Shown piece after piece: positions 52,345-60,850 of a stretch of DNA of 64,000 bases (positions within the stretch are counted from its first letter, which is position 1; every line of letters begins with the position of its first letter). The stretch is from Treponema sp. (GTDB lineage: Bacteria > Spirochaetota > Spirochaetia > Treponematales > Breznakiellaceae). Where the stretch lies: the NCBI GenBank assembly GCA_031256445.1, contig JAIRQN010000018.1, forward strand, positions 1 to 64,000. The letters run 5' to 3'. The notes under the pieces are model-generated. The model did not search any database and had not been told where the DNA came from. It saw only the letters and a list, made by a program, of their open reading frames with translations. Both the position numbers and the translations under genes were made by a program.

Positions 52345-55300
52345 ATGCCGTGGTTAATCGGGGCATTCGTTCTGTCTTTAATAATAATTATCCTGATTCT
52401 GATAATTCTTTTAAGAAGCAGACGCAAATCGAAAATTGTTTTAAAAGAGCATGAACGCGCAAGAGTCATGCTGGATACCATTCCCATCGCGTGTTTTACG
52501 GGAGACGGCAGCGGCCGGATAATTGACTGTAATGAGGAAAGCGTGCGTCTTTTTGAACTGAAAGACAAGCAGGAATTTATAAGGAGCTTTCATGAAGAGC
52601 TTTCCCCCCGGTATCAGCCTGACGGAAAACTTTCGCGTGACGCGATATATATGTACGAACGCAGGGCGCTCGAAGAGGGAAAAATTTCTTTTGAATGGAT
52701 TCATCAATTAAAAGACGGCGCTCTTGTTCCTGCGGTTATTACGGCGGAAAGGGTAGTGTACGGCGAAGCGCCGGCAATCCTGACATATATCCGCGATATG
52801 CGCGAGCATAAAAAAATGACAGAGGAGATCAACAGGCAGAATAATCTTCTGGAAGCTGTTAGCTGCATGTCCGCCGTATTGCTGGATCCTGATATGGAAA
52901 ATTTCGATGAAATTCTTCTGCGGTCAATGGGGATTATGGCAAAAGCCGTGGATGTTGACGGTGTTACCATTTGGAAAAATCATTATGACAGCGGCGTTCT
53001 TTCCTGCGCGCTGGCGTACGAATGGGTTAACGACGCTGCGAAATACACGGACGTGGTTTTCCGCAAAGATGTGCCGTATAAAGAGATATTGCCCGGCTGG
53101 GAAGAACAACTGTCAAAAGGAAATTGCATAAGCGGTCTTGTGCGCGATATGTCCTGTATTGTCAAAAAACAGCTAAGGATGAGGAGAATTATTTCAGTTT
53201 TTGTAACGCCTGTATTTACTCACGACACATTCTGGGGTTTCGTAGGCTTTGACGATTGCCACAGGGAAAGGGTTTTCACGGAGAATGAAACAATTATTCT
53301 GCGATCGGCAGGCAGGATGATTGCAAACGCCCTTATCCGCAATGACATGACACAGAGTATCATTAATACGACCATACGGCTGGAAGCCGCCGTAGAGGAT
53401 GCGAATTACGCGAATAAAATAAAAACAAGATCTTTGAGCACTCTGGAAAGCATATTAAACAGTATTGACGCTTTTATCTATGTAACAGTTCCCTATACAG
53501 GCGAAATCCTTTTTATTAACAGGCGGATGAAGGAGATGCTGGGACTGGAAAATGCCGATACTGCCGGAAAATTCTGCTATAAGGTTTTTCGGAAAAAAGA
53601 CGCCATGTGCGATTTTTGTCCGTGCGGTCAGCTTGATATGGAACCTGGTAAAATATTCATATGGGACGATTACAATGATATTCTGGATTGCCATATCAGG
53701 CACGCTGACTGTTATATTGACTGGCCGGACGGTTCCAAAGCGCATTTGCAGCACGCCGTTGATATCACCGAGCTGATTACCGCAAAGGAGCAGGCTGAGC
53801 AGAGCAGCCGCTCCAAGAGCATATTCCTTTCGCACATGAGTCATGAAATCCGCACTCCGATGAACGCAATTCTGGGCATCGCCGAAGTCCAGCTTCAGAA
53901 TGAAAACAATTCTGCGGAAACTGAAGATGCGTTAGGTAAAATATACGAGTCCGGCAATTTGCTGCTTAACATTATAAATGACATACTCGATCTTTCCAAA
54001 ATCGAAGCGGGCAGACTGGAACTGGTGCCTGTCAGGTACGATATATTAAGCCTGCTTAACGACACTGCGCAGCTGGTCTGTCTTCGGTATGAAAGCAAAA
54101 AGATACTTTTTTCCCTTTCGCTGAACGAGAATACGCCGTTTGAACTGTTTGGCGATGAGATGCGGATAAAACAGGTTTTGAATAACATTATTTCCAACGC
54201 GTTCAAATATACCGACGAAGGAAAGGTGGATTTTTCTGTCACGTTTGAAACGAATGATGAAGACGCGGGTAATGTGACGCTGATTTTTTCCGTAAGCGAT
54301 ACAGGGCAGGGTATGACTGAAAATCAGCTTGGGAGGCTGTTTGATGAATACTCCCGTTTTAACCTGATAAAAAACCGCACAAAAGTCGGCACCGGCCTTG
54401 GCATGAGTATCACCAAACGGCTTGTTGATTTAATGAACGGCAGTATTCATGTGGAAAGCGAACCAGGCAAAGGGTCTGTGTTTACGGTGCGCATTCCGCA
54501 GAAACGCCTGGGTTCCGCAGTATGCGGGCCGGAATTGGCTGAAAATTTACGCAATTTTAAATTTAAAAGCGCGTCAATAAAGAAAAAGATGCAGTTCATG
54601 CGCGAGTTTATGCCATACGGCAATGTGCTTGTGGTTGATGATGTGGAATCGAATATCTATGTCGCAAGAGGGTTGTTGACGCCGTACGGTCTTAATATAG
54701 AAACTGTCACAAACGGAATTGATACAATAGAAAAAATCAGGAACGGCAAGGTATACGACATTATTTTTATGGATCATATGATGCCGATAATGGACGGTAT
54801 GGAAACCGTTAAAAATTTGCGTAAAATGGGATACAAAAACGCAATAATCGCGCTGACGGCGAACGCGTTAATCGGGCGCGAAGATATGTTTTTACAGAAC
54901 GGTTTTGACGGTTTTATTTCCAAGCCGATTGATTCGCGCGAATTGAATCAGGTGCTCAATGATTTTATCCGCAATAAAAAACCGCCCGAAGTTGTTGAAG
55001 CGGCGCGCCGTGTTCCTGAATCTGAAAGGAGCATAAGGCAGAACATTACTTTCCCGGATGATAACAAAGACGCGCCTGCCGCCGAGGCAAAGAATTTGGA
55101 AAAAAAATTATTCTTTATAAATGACGCTGATAAAGCCGTAAATACGCTGGAAAAAATGAACATTAACGACATTAAAAACGCTGAAATGGAATTATACATT
55201 ATCACAGTCCACGGGATAAAAAGCGCTCTTGCCAATATCGGAGAAAAGGAATTATCCGCCGCCGCGCTTAAACTGGAACTTGCGGGAGAGGCGCGCAGCC

Positions 55301-55653
55301 TTTCCGTTGTTTCAGGCGAAACGCCCGCGTTTATTGATTCGCTTAAATCCATTATCGCCGAATATAAACAGTCAATTCATGAATCCGGAAAAAAATCAGA
55401 TAATCAGGTTTCAGATAATGACAATCTTTCGGACGAAGACCGTCTTTTTTTAAAAGAAAAAATGCTGATAATAAAAACCGCATGCTCTGAATTCAACAGA
55501 AACGCCGTAAAAGCGGCACTGGAGGAAATCAGGCGGAGAAGCTGGCCGGCCAAAATAAATTCTGTTCTTGATGATATATCGCTTCAGATATTGCACAGTT
55601 CCTTCAGGAAAATCCTGGCTCTGGCTGATTCTGCGGCGGATGCCGAATTTTAA
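52345..55653 (+). CDS. Hybrid sensor histidine kinase
   Basis: An 1102-residue kinase. One N-terminal membrane helix (LIGAFVLSLIIIILILIILL), then a PAS domain (about 33-145), a GAF-like domain (about 165-330), a second PAS (about 365-480), the dimerisation domain with His500 (SHMSHEIRTPMNAILG), an ATPase domain with GTGLGMSITKRLVDL, a receiver with Asp810 (IIFMDHMMPIMDG) and an HPt domain with His956 (TVHGIKSALANIG). All modules of a phosphorelay are present. The four-repeat Pho box of pstS begins in its last codons, so the two genes abut. It probably feeds the HD-GYP regulator upstream. GGAGG precedes the start. Confidence 0.9.
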   Translation: MPWLIGAFVLSLIIIILILIILLRSRRKSKIVLKEHERARVMLDTIPIACFTGDGSGRIIDCNEESVRLFELKDKQEFIRSFHEELSPRYQPDGKLSRDAIYMYERRALEEGKISFEWIHQLKDGALVPAVITAERVVYGEAPAILTYIRDMREHKKMTEEINRQNNLLEAVSCMSAVLLDPDMENFDEILLRSMGIMAKAVDVDGVTIWKNHYDSGVLSCALAYEWVNDAAKYTDVVFRKDVPYKEILPGWEEQLSKGNCISGLVRDMSCIVKKQLRMRRIISVFVTPVFTHDTFWGFVGFDDCHRERVFTENETIILRSAGRMIANALIRNDMTQSIINTTIRLEAAVEDANYANKIKTRSLSTLESILNSIDAFIYVTVPYTGEILFINRRMKEMLGLENADTAGKFCYKVFRKKDAMCDFCPCGQLDMEPGKIFIWDDYNDILDCHIRHADCYIDWPDGSKAHLQHAVDITELITAKEQAEQSSRSKSIFLSHMSHEIRTPMNAILGIAEVQLQNENNSAETEDALGKIYESGNLLLNIINDILDLSKIEAGRLELVPVRYDILSLLNDTAQLVCLRYESKKILFSLSLNENTPFELFGDEMRIKQVLNNIISNAFKYTDEGKVDFSVTFETNDEDAGNVTLIFSVSDTGQGMTENQLGRLFDEYSRFNLIKNRTKVGTGLGMSITKRLVDLMNGSIHVESEPGKGSVFTVRIPQKRLGSAVCGPELAENLRNFKFKSASIKKKMQFMREFMPYGNVLVVDDVESNIYVARGLLTPYGLNIETVTNGIDTIEKIRNGKVYDIIFMDHMMPIMDGMETVKNLRKMGYKNAIIALTANALIGREDMFLQNGFDGFISKPIDSRELNQVLNDFIRNKKPPEVVEAARRVPESERSIRQNITFPDDNKDAPAAEAKNLEKKLFFINDADKAVNTLEKMNINDIKNAEMELYIITVHGIKSALANIGEKELSAAALKLELAGEARSLSVVSGETPAFIDSLKSIIAEYKQSIHESGKKSDNQVSDNDNLSDEDRLFLKEKMLIIKTACSEFNRNAVKAALEEIRRRSWPAKINSVLDDISLQILHSSFRKILALADSAADAEF

Positions 55654-55693
55654 CGGAATTTTAACAATTCATTAATCTTTCTTTAACACAATC
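55650..55693 (+). promoter_or_regulatory. Pho box, four 11-bp direct repeats
   Basis: TTAAC-type blocks begin at exactly 55650, 55661, 55672 and 55683: TTAACGGAATT, TTAACAATTCA, TTAATCTTTCT and TTAACACAATC. Seven-plus-four base repeats at 11-bp spacing are the known binding layout of PhoB/PhoP proteins. The array overlaps the stop codon of the kinase gene, and the pstS ATG is 40 bases past the last repeat. A -10 element is probably within 55700-55715. Phosphate-starvation control of the operon by its own PhoB is inferred. Confidence 0.7.
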
Positions 55694-55732
55694 AAATTAC
55701 ATTTTTTGTAGTAAATCTTTAAGGAGCGAATT

Positions 55733-56569
55733 ATGAAAAATAAATTATTTTTATTAGTATCGGGGATTCTGTTTCTTGCGGCAGCCTGTACCGGAGACGG
55801 TAAAAATACCGCCTCGGGGCAGAGCGTCCGTTCCGCGGCAAATTACACAATCGAGGCGGGCGGTTCCACTTCGGTGACTCCGCTGATGGAACTGTTTGCC
55901 GGGGAGTACTGTAAGTCTAAACCTAACATTAAAGTAAACATTAACGGGACCGGTTCCTCGGACGGAATTAAAAACGCCGGAACGTTATATCAGATTGGAA
56001 TGTCCAGCCGCGAGCTTACTCCGGCGGAGCAGGGCGCCGGTCTTAAAGAGGAAATTGTGGCAATTGACGGAATTGCGGTAATTGTGAATAACAGCAATCC
56101 GGTTGACAGCCTGACGGTTGAACAGATACGCGATATTTACACCGGCGCAATCACTGACTGGAGTCAGGTGTCAGGCGGGGCGAAAAGAGGCAAAATCGCC
56201 GTTATCAGCCGCGAGGAAGGCTCCGGCACAAGGGGCGCATTTGAGGAACTTGCAGGTTTTCAGGGCAAGCTGCTTGCGGGAGCGAACGAGTCGACAAGCA
56301 CCGGAGCCATCAAGGCGGGCATCGCTCAAAATACTGACGCTGTCGGTTACATTTCGCTCGGTTCTGTTGATGATTCGGTAAAAGCGTTAGCTGTAAACGG
56401 CATCGCGCCTTCCGGGGCCAATGTAAAGAATGGCTCCTATAAAATCGCCCGTCCTTTTATTGTGCTTACCGGAAACAATGTTCATGCCGAAAGCGCCGCT
56501 TTTATAAACTGGATGCTCGGCGAAGAAGGACAGAAAATCGCGGCAAGAAGCTGGATTTCCGTAAAGTAG
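55733..56569 (+). CDS. pstS: Phosphate-binding lipoprotein PstS
   Basis: A 278-residue phosphate-binding lipoprotein. The signal ends with lipobox AAAC (Cys19). The fold shows typical PstS motifs: AGGSTSVTPLMELF near the start, INGTGSSDGIKNAG, IGMSSRELTPAE, and VISREEGSGTRGAFEE. It is shorter than the Escherichia coli protein and belongs to the compact PstS type common in Gram-positives and spirochaetes. AAGGAG is seven bases before the ATG. It should capture phosphate at the outer face of the inner membrane for PstCAB. Confidence 0.92.
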   Translation: MKNKLFLLVSGILFLAAACTGDGKNTASGQSVRSAANYTIEAGGSTSVTPLMELFAGEYCKSKPNIKVNINGTGSSDGIKNAGTLYQIGMSSRELTPAEQGAGLKEEIVAIDGIAVIVNNSNPVDSLTVEQIRDIYTGAITDWSQVSGGAKRGKIAVISREEGSGTRGAFEELAGFQGKLLAGANESTSTGAIKAGIAQNTDAVGYISLGSVDDSVKALAVNGIAPSGANVKNGSYKIARPFIVLTGNNVHAESAAFINWMLGEEGQKIAARSWISVK

Positions 56570-56582
56570 CCGCAACTGTTTT

Positions 56583-57782
56583 ATGAATCGCAAATTTATA
56601 GATGTTTTTTTTAAGCATCTGTTCAGTATTACAGCGCTCTTTTCTGTGCTGGCATTGACCGCGATTCTGCTTTTTGTTTTCGCGCAGGGCAGTATGCCGT
56701 TCTTTACATCTACCGCATCCGGCATCCGCCTTGTCACGCAGCGGATTGACGATTTTACCGTTAACGGTAGCCGCTATCTTGAACACCGCGCCTTTATTGA
56801 CATTCCGCCGGACAAAGATTTAATTTCGATACAATTCAATGACGGTGCGCCGCAAAAGCTGGAAATTAAAATAAAAAACAAAGAAAAAGATCCCCGGAAA
56901 AAACTTGAATTTTCATATAACGGAGAAGTAAAGATCACTTACCCTGAAAGTTATGTGTACACGGCAAGCTGGCCGGTGAATCCCGAAGGCCCGGCGGCCG
57001 CGCCGGAAAAAAGAGTACATATTATTTTACCCGAACCTCCCTATAATTTCGGAAAATTCATCACCGGCATGCAATGGCGGCCGGGAAGAGACAAGGTTTT
57101 CGGCATCCTCCCGATGATTGCGGGAACTCTCGCCGCAAGCCTTGGAGCGGTAATCCTTGGAGTGCCAATCGCCCTGTTATGCGCTCTTTTTATGGCTGAG
57201 TTTCTCAAGCCAAAAACAGCAGGCGTTCTGCGCGCCGGAGTTGAGCTGCTTGCCGGAATTCCTTCCGTTGTGTACGGCTTTTTCGGGCTTATGGTAATTG
57301 TTCCGTTTGTAAAGAATATTTTTAAAGTGCCGTCCGGCAACACGCTCTTATCCGCCGTAATTGTGCTCGCGCTGATGATACTGCCGACAGTCATCACAAT
57401 CGCCGAAACTTCCCTGCGCGCGGTTCCGCTGTCGGTGCGGGAAGCAAGTCTCGCTTTGGGAGCCAGCAAAATGCAGACATCCTGGAGAGTGGTGCTGCCT
57501 CACGCGAATTCGGGAGTAATCGCTGCGGTTATCCTGGGAATTTCCCGCGCTGTGGGAGAAACCATGGCTGTGATCCTTGTGGCGGGAAACTCGCCCCAGC
57601 TTACAATAAACCCGCTGGCGAGCGTGAGAACCCTTACTTCCACAATCGCCATGGAGATGGGTTACGCGTCAGGCAGGCACAGCGAAATGCTGTTTTCAAT
57701 CGGCGTAACGCTGTTCGCGATAATTTTAATTCTGAATAGCCTGATTTTATGGTACAGGCGGAAAATAGGGAATGAACAATGA
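56583..57782 (+). CDS. pstC: Phosphate ABC permease PstC
   Basis: A 399-residue permease. The first membrane helix (residues about 15-40) is followed by an extra periplasmic segment of some 120 residues (SGIRLVTQRIDDFTVNGSRY to VHIILPEPPYNFG), which makes the protein about 100 residues longer than usual PstC. The permease domain holds four or five helices, the EAA-like loop (SVREASLALGASKMQTSWRV) and GETMAVILVAGN. It forms the channel with PstA. Its stop overlaps the pstA start. Confidence 0.9.
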   Translation: MNRKFIDVFFKHLFSITALFSVLALTAILLFVFAQGSMPFFTSTASGIRLVTQRIDDFTVNGSRYLEHRAFIDIPPDKDLISIQFNDGAPQKLEIKIKNKEKDPRKKLEFSYNGEVKITYPESYVYTASWPVNPEGPAAAPEKRVHIILPEPPYNFGKFITGMQWRPGRDKVFGILPMIAGTLAASLGAVILGVPIALLCALFMAEFLKPKTAGVLRAGVELLAGIPSVVYGFFGLMVIVPFVKNIFKVPSGNTLLSAVIVLALMILPTVITIAETSLRAVPLSVREASLALGASKMQTSWRVVLPHANSGVIAAVILGISRAVGETMAVILVAGNSPQLTINPLASVRTLTSTIAMEMGYASGRHSEMLFSIGVTLFAIILILNSLILWYRRKIGNEQ

Positions 57783-58663
57783 GCGATTATCAAATGACAA
57801 TAAACAGTGAGCAGGAAGAGTTAAAAGGCAAAAAAGCATTGAAATTGAGAAAGAGAAAATTTCTGGATGGGCTGCTGTATGGTGTAATGGCTGTTACCAT
57901 GACATGCGTTGTCCTGGCGCTGTTGTTCATTTTAATTTACATTTTCCGTTCGCAGGCGGGTTTCCTTAACTGGAAATTTCTTACCGGCGCGGAAACCGGA
58001 ATTCTTCCCATGATTGTTACTACTCTCTACATTGTTCTTGTGTCCATCGCGGTTGCGCTGCCTGTGGGTCTTGCCACCGCCATCTTCCTTAACGAATACT
58101 CCGGCAATTCGTCTTTTATCAGAATTCTTCGCCTTGCCATTGAAACGCTTGCGGGTATTCCGTCAATTATTTACGGGCTTTTCGGCCTTTTATTGTTCTG
58201 CCGCATATTAAACCTTGGTCAGTCAATAATCGCCGGGTCTTTAACGCTAAGCATAATGATTCTGCCTGTTATTATCCGCACCACGGAGGAAGCCCTTAAA
58301 TCCATTCCCGACTCATTCAGGGAAGGTTCCCTTGCGTTAGGCGCAACAAAATTCCAGACAATAGTTTATGTAGTGCTGCCGTCCGCGCTGCCGGGAATTT
58401 TAACGTCGGTAATTCTGGCTATAGGCAGGGTTGTAGGAGAATCCGCGCCCGTGCTGCTGACAGTCGGCCTTGCCAAAAATATGCCGCACACCATTTTTGA
58501 ATCCGGAAGAACGCTGACCATCCACCTTTATTACCTGACAAATGAAGCTGTCCGTTCTGAAGATTTCTGCATCGCCTTCGCAACGGCTTCGGTGCTGGTA
58601 ATATTGGTTGTAATTATCAACACAGCGGCAAAGGTTCTGACCGCCGGCTTCGGAAAAAAATAG
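57779..58663 (+). CDS. pstA: Phosphate ABC permease PstA
   Basis: A 294-residue permease that begins inside the pstC stop (ATGA), a sign of coupled translation. About six membrane helices; the EAA loop reads SIPDSFREGSLALGATKFQT, as in PstA proteins, and GESAPVLLTVGLA is the conserved late motif. It forms the second half of the phosphate channel. The nucleotide-binding gene pstB follows after nine bases. Confidence 0.92.
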   Translation: MSDYQMTINSEQEELKGKKALKLRKRKFLDGLLYGVMAVTMTCVVLALLFILIYIFRSQAGFLNWKFLTGAETGILPMIVTTLYIVLVSIAVALPVGLATAIFLNEYSGNSSFIRILRLAIETLAGIPSIIYGLFGLLLFCRILNLGQSIIAGSLTLSIMILPVIIRTTEEALKSIPDSFREGSLALGATKFQTIVYVVLPSALPGILTSVILAIGRVVGESAPVLLTVGLAKNMPHTIFESGRTLTIHLYYLTNEAVRSEDFCIAFATASVLVILVVIINTAAKVLTAGFGKK

Positions 58664-58672
58664 GAAAATATT

Positions 58673-59428
58673 ATGGATAAAATTAAAATTGACGTAAAAA
58701 ACCTTGATCTTTTCTACGGAGATTTTCATGCTCTTAAAAAAATAAATATGGCGATCACAAGGGGCGATGTCACCGCGCTCATAGGCCCTTCAGGCTGCGG
58801 CAAGTCAACATTTATAAGGACTCTGAACCGTATGAACGACCTTATTCCCTCATGCCGCGTTACAGGGGAAGTTCTGCTGGACGGAAAGGACGTTTACGGC
58901 TCGATGGATGTTACGGAACTGCGCACGCGGGTGGGGATGGTTTTTCAGAAGCCAAATCCGTTTAACATGACCGTATATGACAATGTCGCATATGGCAGAC
59001 GGATGCATGGCGTCACTGACAAATGGCAGCTTGCAGAACTTGTTGAAACATCGCTTAAAAAGGCGGCTCTTTGGGAAGAGGTTAAAGACAGGCTGAAAAA
59101 GCCCGCTCAGGCGCTTTCCGGCGGTCAGCAGCAGCGGCTGTGCATAGCAAGAAGCATCGCGATGGAACCTGAAATAATCCTTATGGACGAGCCTACAAGC
59201 GCGCTTGATCCTATCGCGACAGGCAGAATAGAAGAACTGATCGGCGAATTAAAAGAAGAGTTCACAATAATTCTTGTTACCCACGCCATGCATCAGGCGT
59301 CCAGGGTAAGCAATAAAACTGCTTTCTTTCTGCTGGGAGAACTGGTAGAATACAACAGTACGCGCAAAGTTTTTACAAATCCGGTTGATAAACGCACGGA
59401 AGACTATATTTCCGGCAGATTTGGTTAG
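58673..59428 (+). CDS. pstB: Phosphate ABC ATPase PstB
   Basis: A 251-residue ATPase. Walker [10 protein letters not shown] at residues 38-46, the signature [18 protein letters not shown], Walker [14 protein letters not shown] and the switch His in [10 protein letters not shown] are all present. MNDLIP after the Walker A helix is typical of PstB rather than other ABC proteins. It powers phosphate uptake through PstCA. phoU begins 14 bases later. Confidence 0.95.
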   Translation: MDKIKIDVKNLDLFYGDFHALKKINMAITRGDVTALIGPSGCGKSTFIRTLNRMNDLIPSCRVTGEVLLDGKDVYGSMDVTELRTRVGMVFQKPNPFNMTVYDNVAYGRRMHGVTDKWQLAELVETSLKKAALWEEVKDRLKKPAQALSGGQQQRLCIARSIAMEPEIILMDEPTSALDPIATGRIEELIGELKEEFTIILVTHAMHQASRVSNKTAFFLLGELVEYNSTRKVFTNPVDKRTEDYISGRFG

Positions 59429-59442
59429 GGGCAGGTGTTAAA

Positions 59443-60108
59443 ATGGATACTCGAAAATTCTTTTCTGATGAATTGGACAGGCTCAGACAGGAAATACTCG
59501 CGATGGCCATAAGAGTGGAAGGAAACCTTGGCAAGGCGCTTACCGCTTTAAGGACGCGCAATGCCGATTTGGCGAAAGAAGTCCGCGCCGATGACGCGGA
59601 AGTAGACGCTCTTCAGATTAAAATTGAGGATGAGGCCGCCATTATTATCGCGACCCAGCAGCCCGTGGCGCGCGACCTGAGGGAAATGGTTACTATTTTT
59701 AAACTTACCAGCAATATCGAAAGAATAGGGGATCATGCCGTGCATCTTGCGAAGGCCGCGAAGAAACTCGCAAAGAGCGACGCTTCTCCTTTCAGCGCGC
59801 AGGAACATCTGGAAATAATGGCCGACACCGGCATGCAAATGATCCGGGCCGCGATTTCCGCTTTTATGGAACAGGATTCCGGCGCGGCGCGCAAAGCCGC
59901 GGCAATGGATGTAAAAATAGACGAAGAACACAAAGCGCTAATAGAAAATATTTTAAAACTGATGAAAAAAAATTCCTGCGTTGTAAAAGACGCATTACAG
60001 GTGCTGAATACTTCCAACCAGCTTGAACGCCTTGGAGATCATATAACCAATATCTGCGAAGCTGTCGTTTACATGATAGAAGGCAAACATGAGGAATTGA
60101 ATGAGTAA
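59443..60108 (+). CDS. phoU: Phosphate-control protein PhoU
   Basis: A 221-residue all-helical protein made of two similar three-helix bundles: EVDALQIKIEDEAAIIIATQ with DLREMVTIFKLTSNIERIGD in the first and IDEEHKALIENILKLMKKNS with QVLNTSNQLERLGDHITNI in the second. ERIGDHAVHLAKAA and ERLGDHITNICEAV are the family's metal-binding signature. PhoU links the PstSCAB state to the PhoR kinase and dampens uptake. It overlaps phoB by eight bases. Confidence 0.93.
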   Translation: MDTRKFFSDELDRLRQEILAMAIRVEGNLGKALTALRTRNADLAKEVRADDAEVDALQIKIEDEAAIIIATQQPVARDLREMVTIFKLTSNIERIGDHAVHLAKAAKKLAKSDASPFSAQEHLEIMADTGMQMIRAAISAFMEQDSGAARKAAAMDVKIDEEHKALIENILKLMKKNSCVVKDALQVLNTSNQLERLGDHITNICEAVVYMIEGKHEELNE

Positions 60109-60820
60109 AGAGGTCATTCTTGTCATAGAGGACGATCCGGATATTCAGGAACTGCTTGCCCATTCAATGTCACGCGAAGGATGGAAACTTGTTCCGGCAA
60201 GAACCGGAGAAGAAGGAATAAAAATTTTTAAAACAAAAAATGTGGACTGCGTTCTTTTGGATATTATGCTGCCCGGCATGGACGGATTAAAAACATTAAA
60301 AAAAATAAAGGAAATTGAAAACGGCGCTGGCGGCAGGCGCGGCGCCAGTATTCCCGTGATAATGACCACCGCGAAAGGCGAGGAAGCCGATATAGTATCG
60401 GGGCTGGAACTGGGCGCTGATGATTATGTTGTTAAACCGTATAGTCCCAAAGTGCTGATTGCCCGTATCCGCGCCGGTCTGCGGCGGCAGGAAGAGAGCT
60501 GTTCAGGCGCGCCGGCTTCTTCGTGGCAGCAGGGAGAACTCAGACTTGACGCGTCCCGTCATACCGCTTTTTGCGGCGAAAGACAGCTTGACCTTTTTGC
60601 CACCGAATTTGAACTGTTAAAACATTTTTTGTCCAATCCGGAAATTGTGTTTTCGCGTAATCAGATTATTAAAGCGATCAGAGGGCCGGATTACCCTGTT
60701 ACAGACCGTTCTGTGGATGTGCAGATACTGGGCCTGCGGAAAAAACTCGGTGAAGCCGGAGAGATGATCGAAACAATCCGGGGCGTTGGATACAGATTCA
60801 GGGCAGTAAACGGCGAATAA
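60101..60820 (+). CDS. phoB: Response regulator PhoB
   Basis: A 239-residue OmpR-type regulator. The receiver has the acidic pair EDD at 10-12, the phosphoacceptor Asp54 (LLDIMLPGMDG) and Lys in VVKPYSP. The winged helix (from about 140) reads LFATEFELLKHFLSNPEIVF and SVDVQILGLRKKLGEAGEMI, ending GVGYRFRAV. Position within a pst operon, rather than sequence alone, fixes the name. It should bind the Pho box at 55650. The kinase phoR follows after 30 bases with AAGGAGAG. Confidence 0.9.
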   Translation: MSKEVILVIEDDPDIQELLAHSMSREGWKLVPARTGEEGIKIFKTKNVDCVLLDIMLPGMDGLKTLKKIKEIENGAGGRRGASIPVIMTTAKGEEADIVSGLELGADDYVVKPYSPKVLIARIRAGLRRQEESCSGAPASSWQQGELRLDASRHTAFCGERQLDLFATEFELLKHFLSNPEIVFSRNQIIKAIRGPDYPVTDRSVDVQILGLRKKLGEAGEMIETIRGVGYRFRAVNGE

Positions 60821-60850
60821 TCAGCCGATATATTAGCAAGGAGAGTTAAC

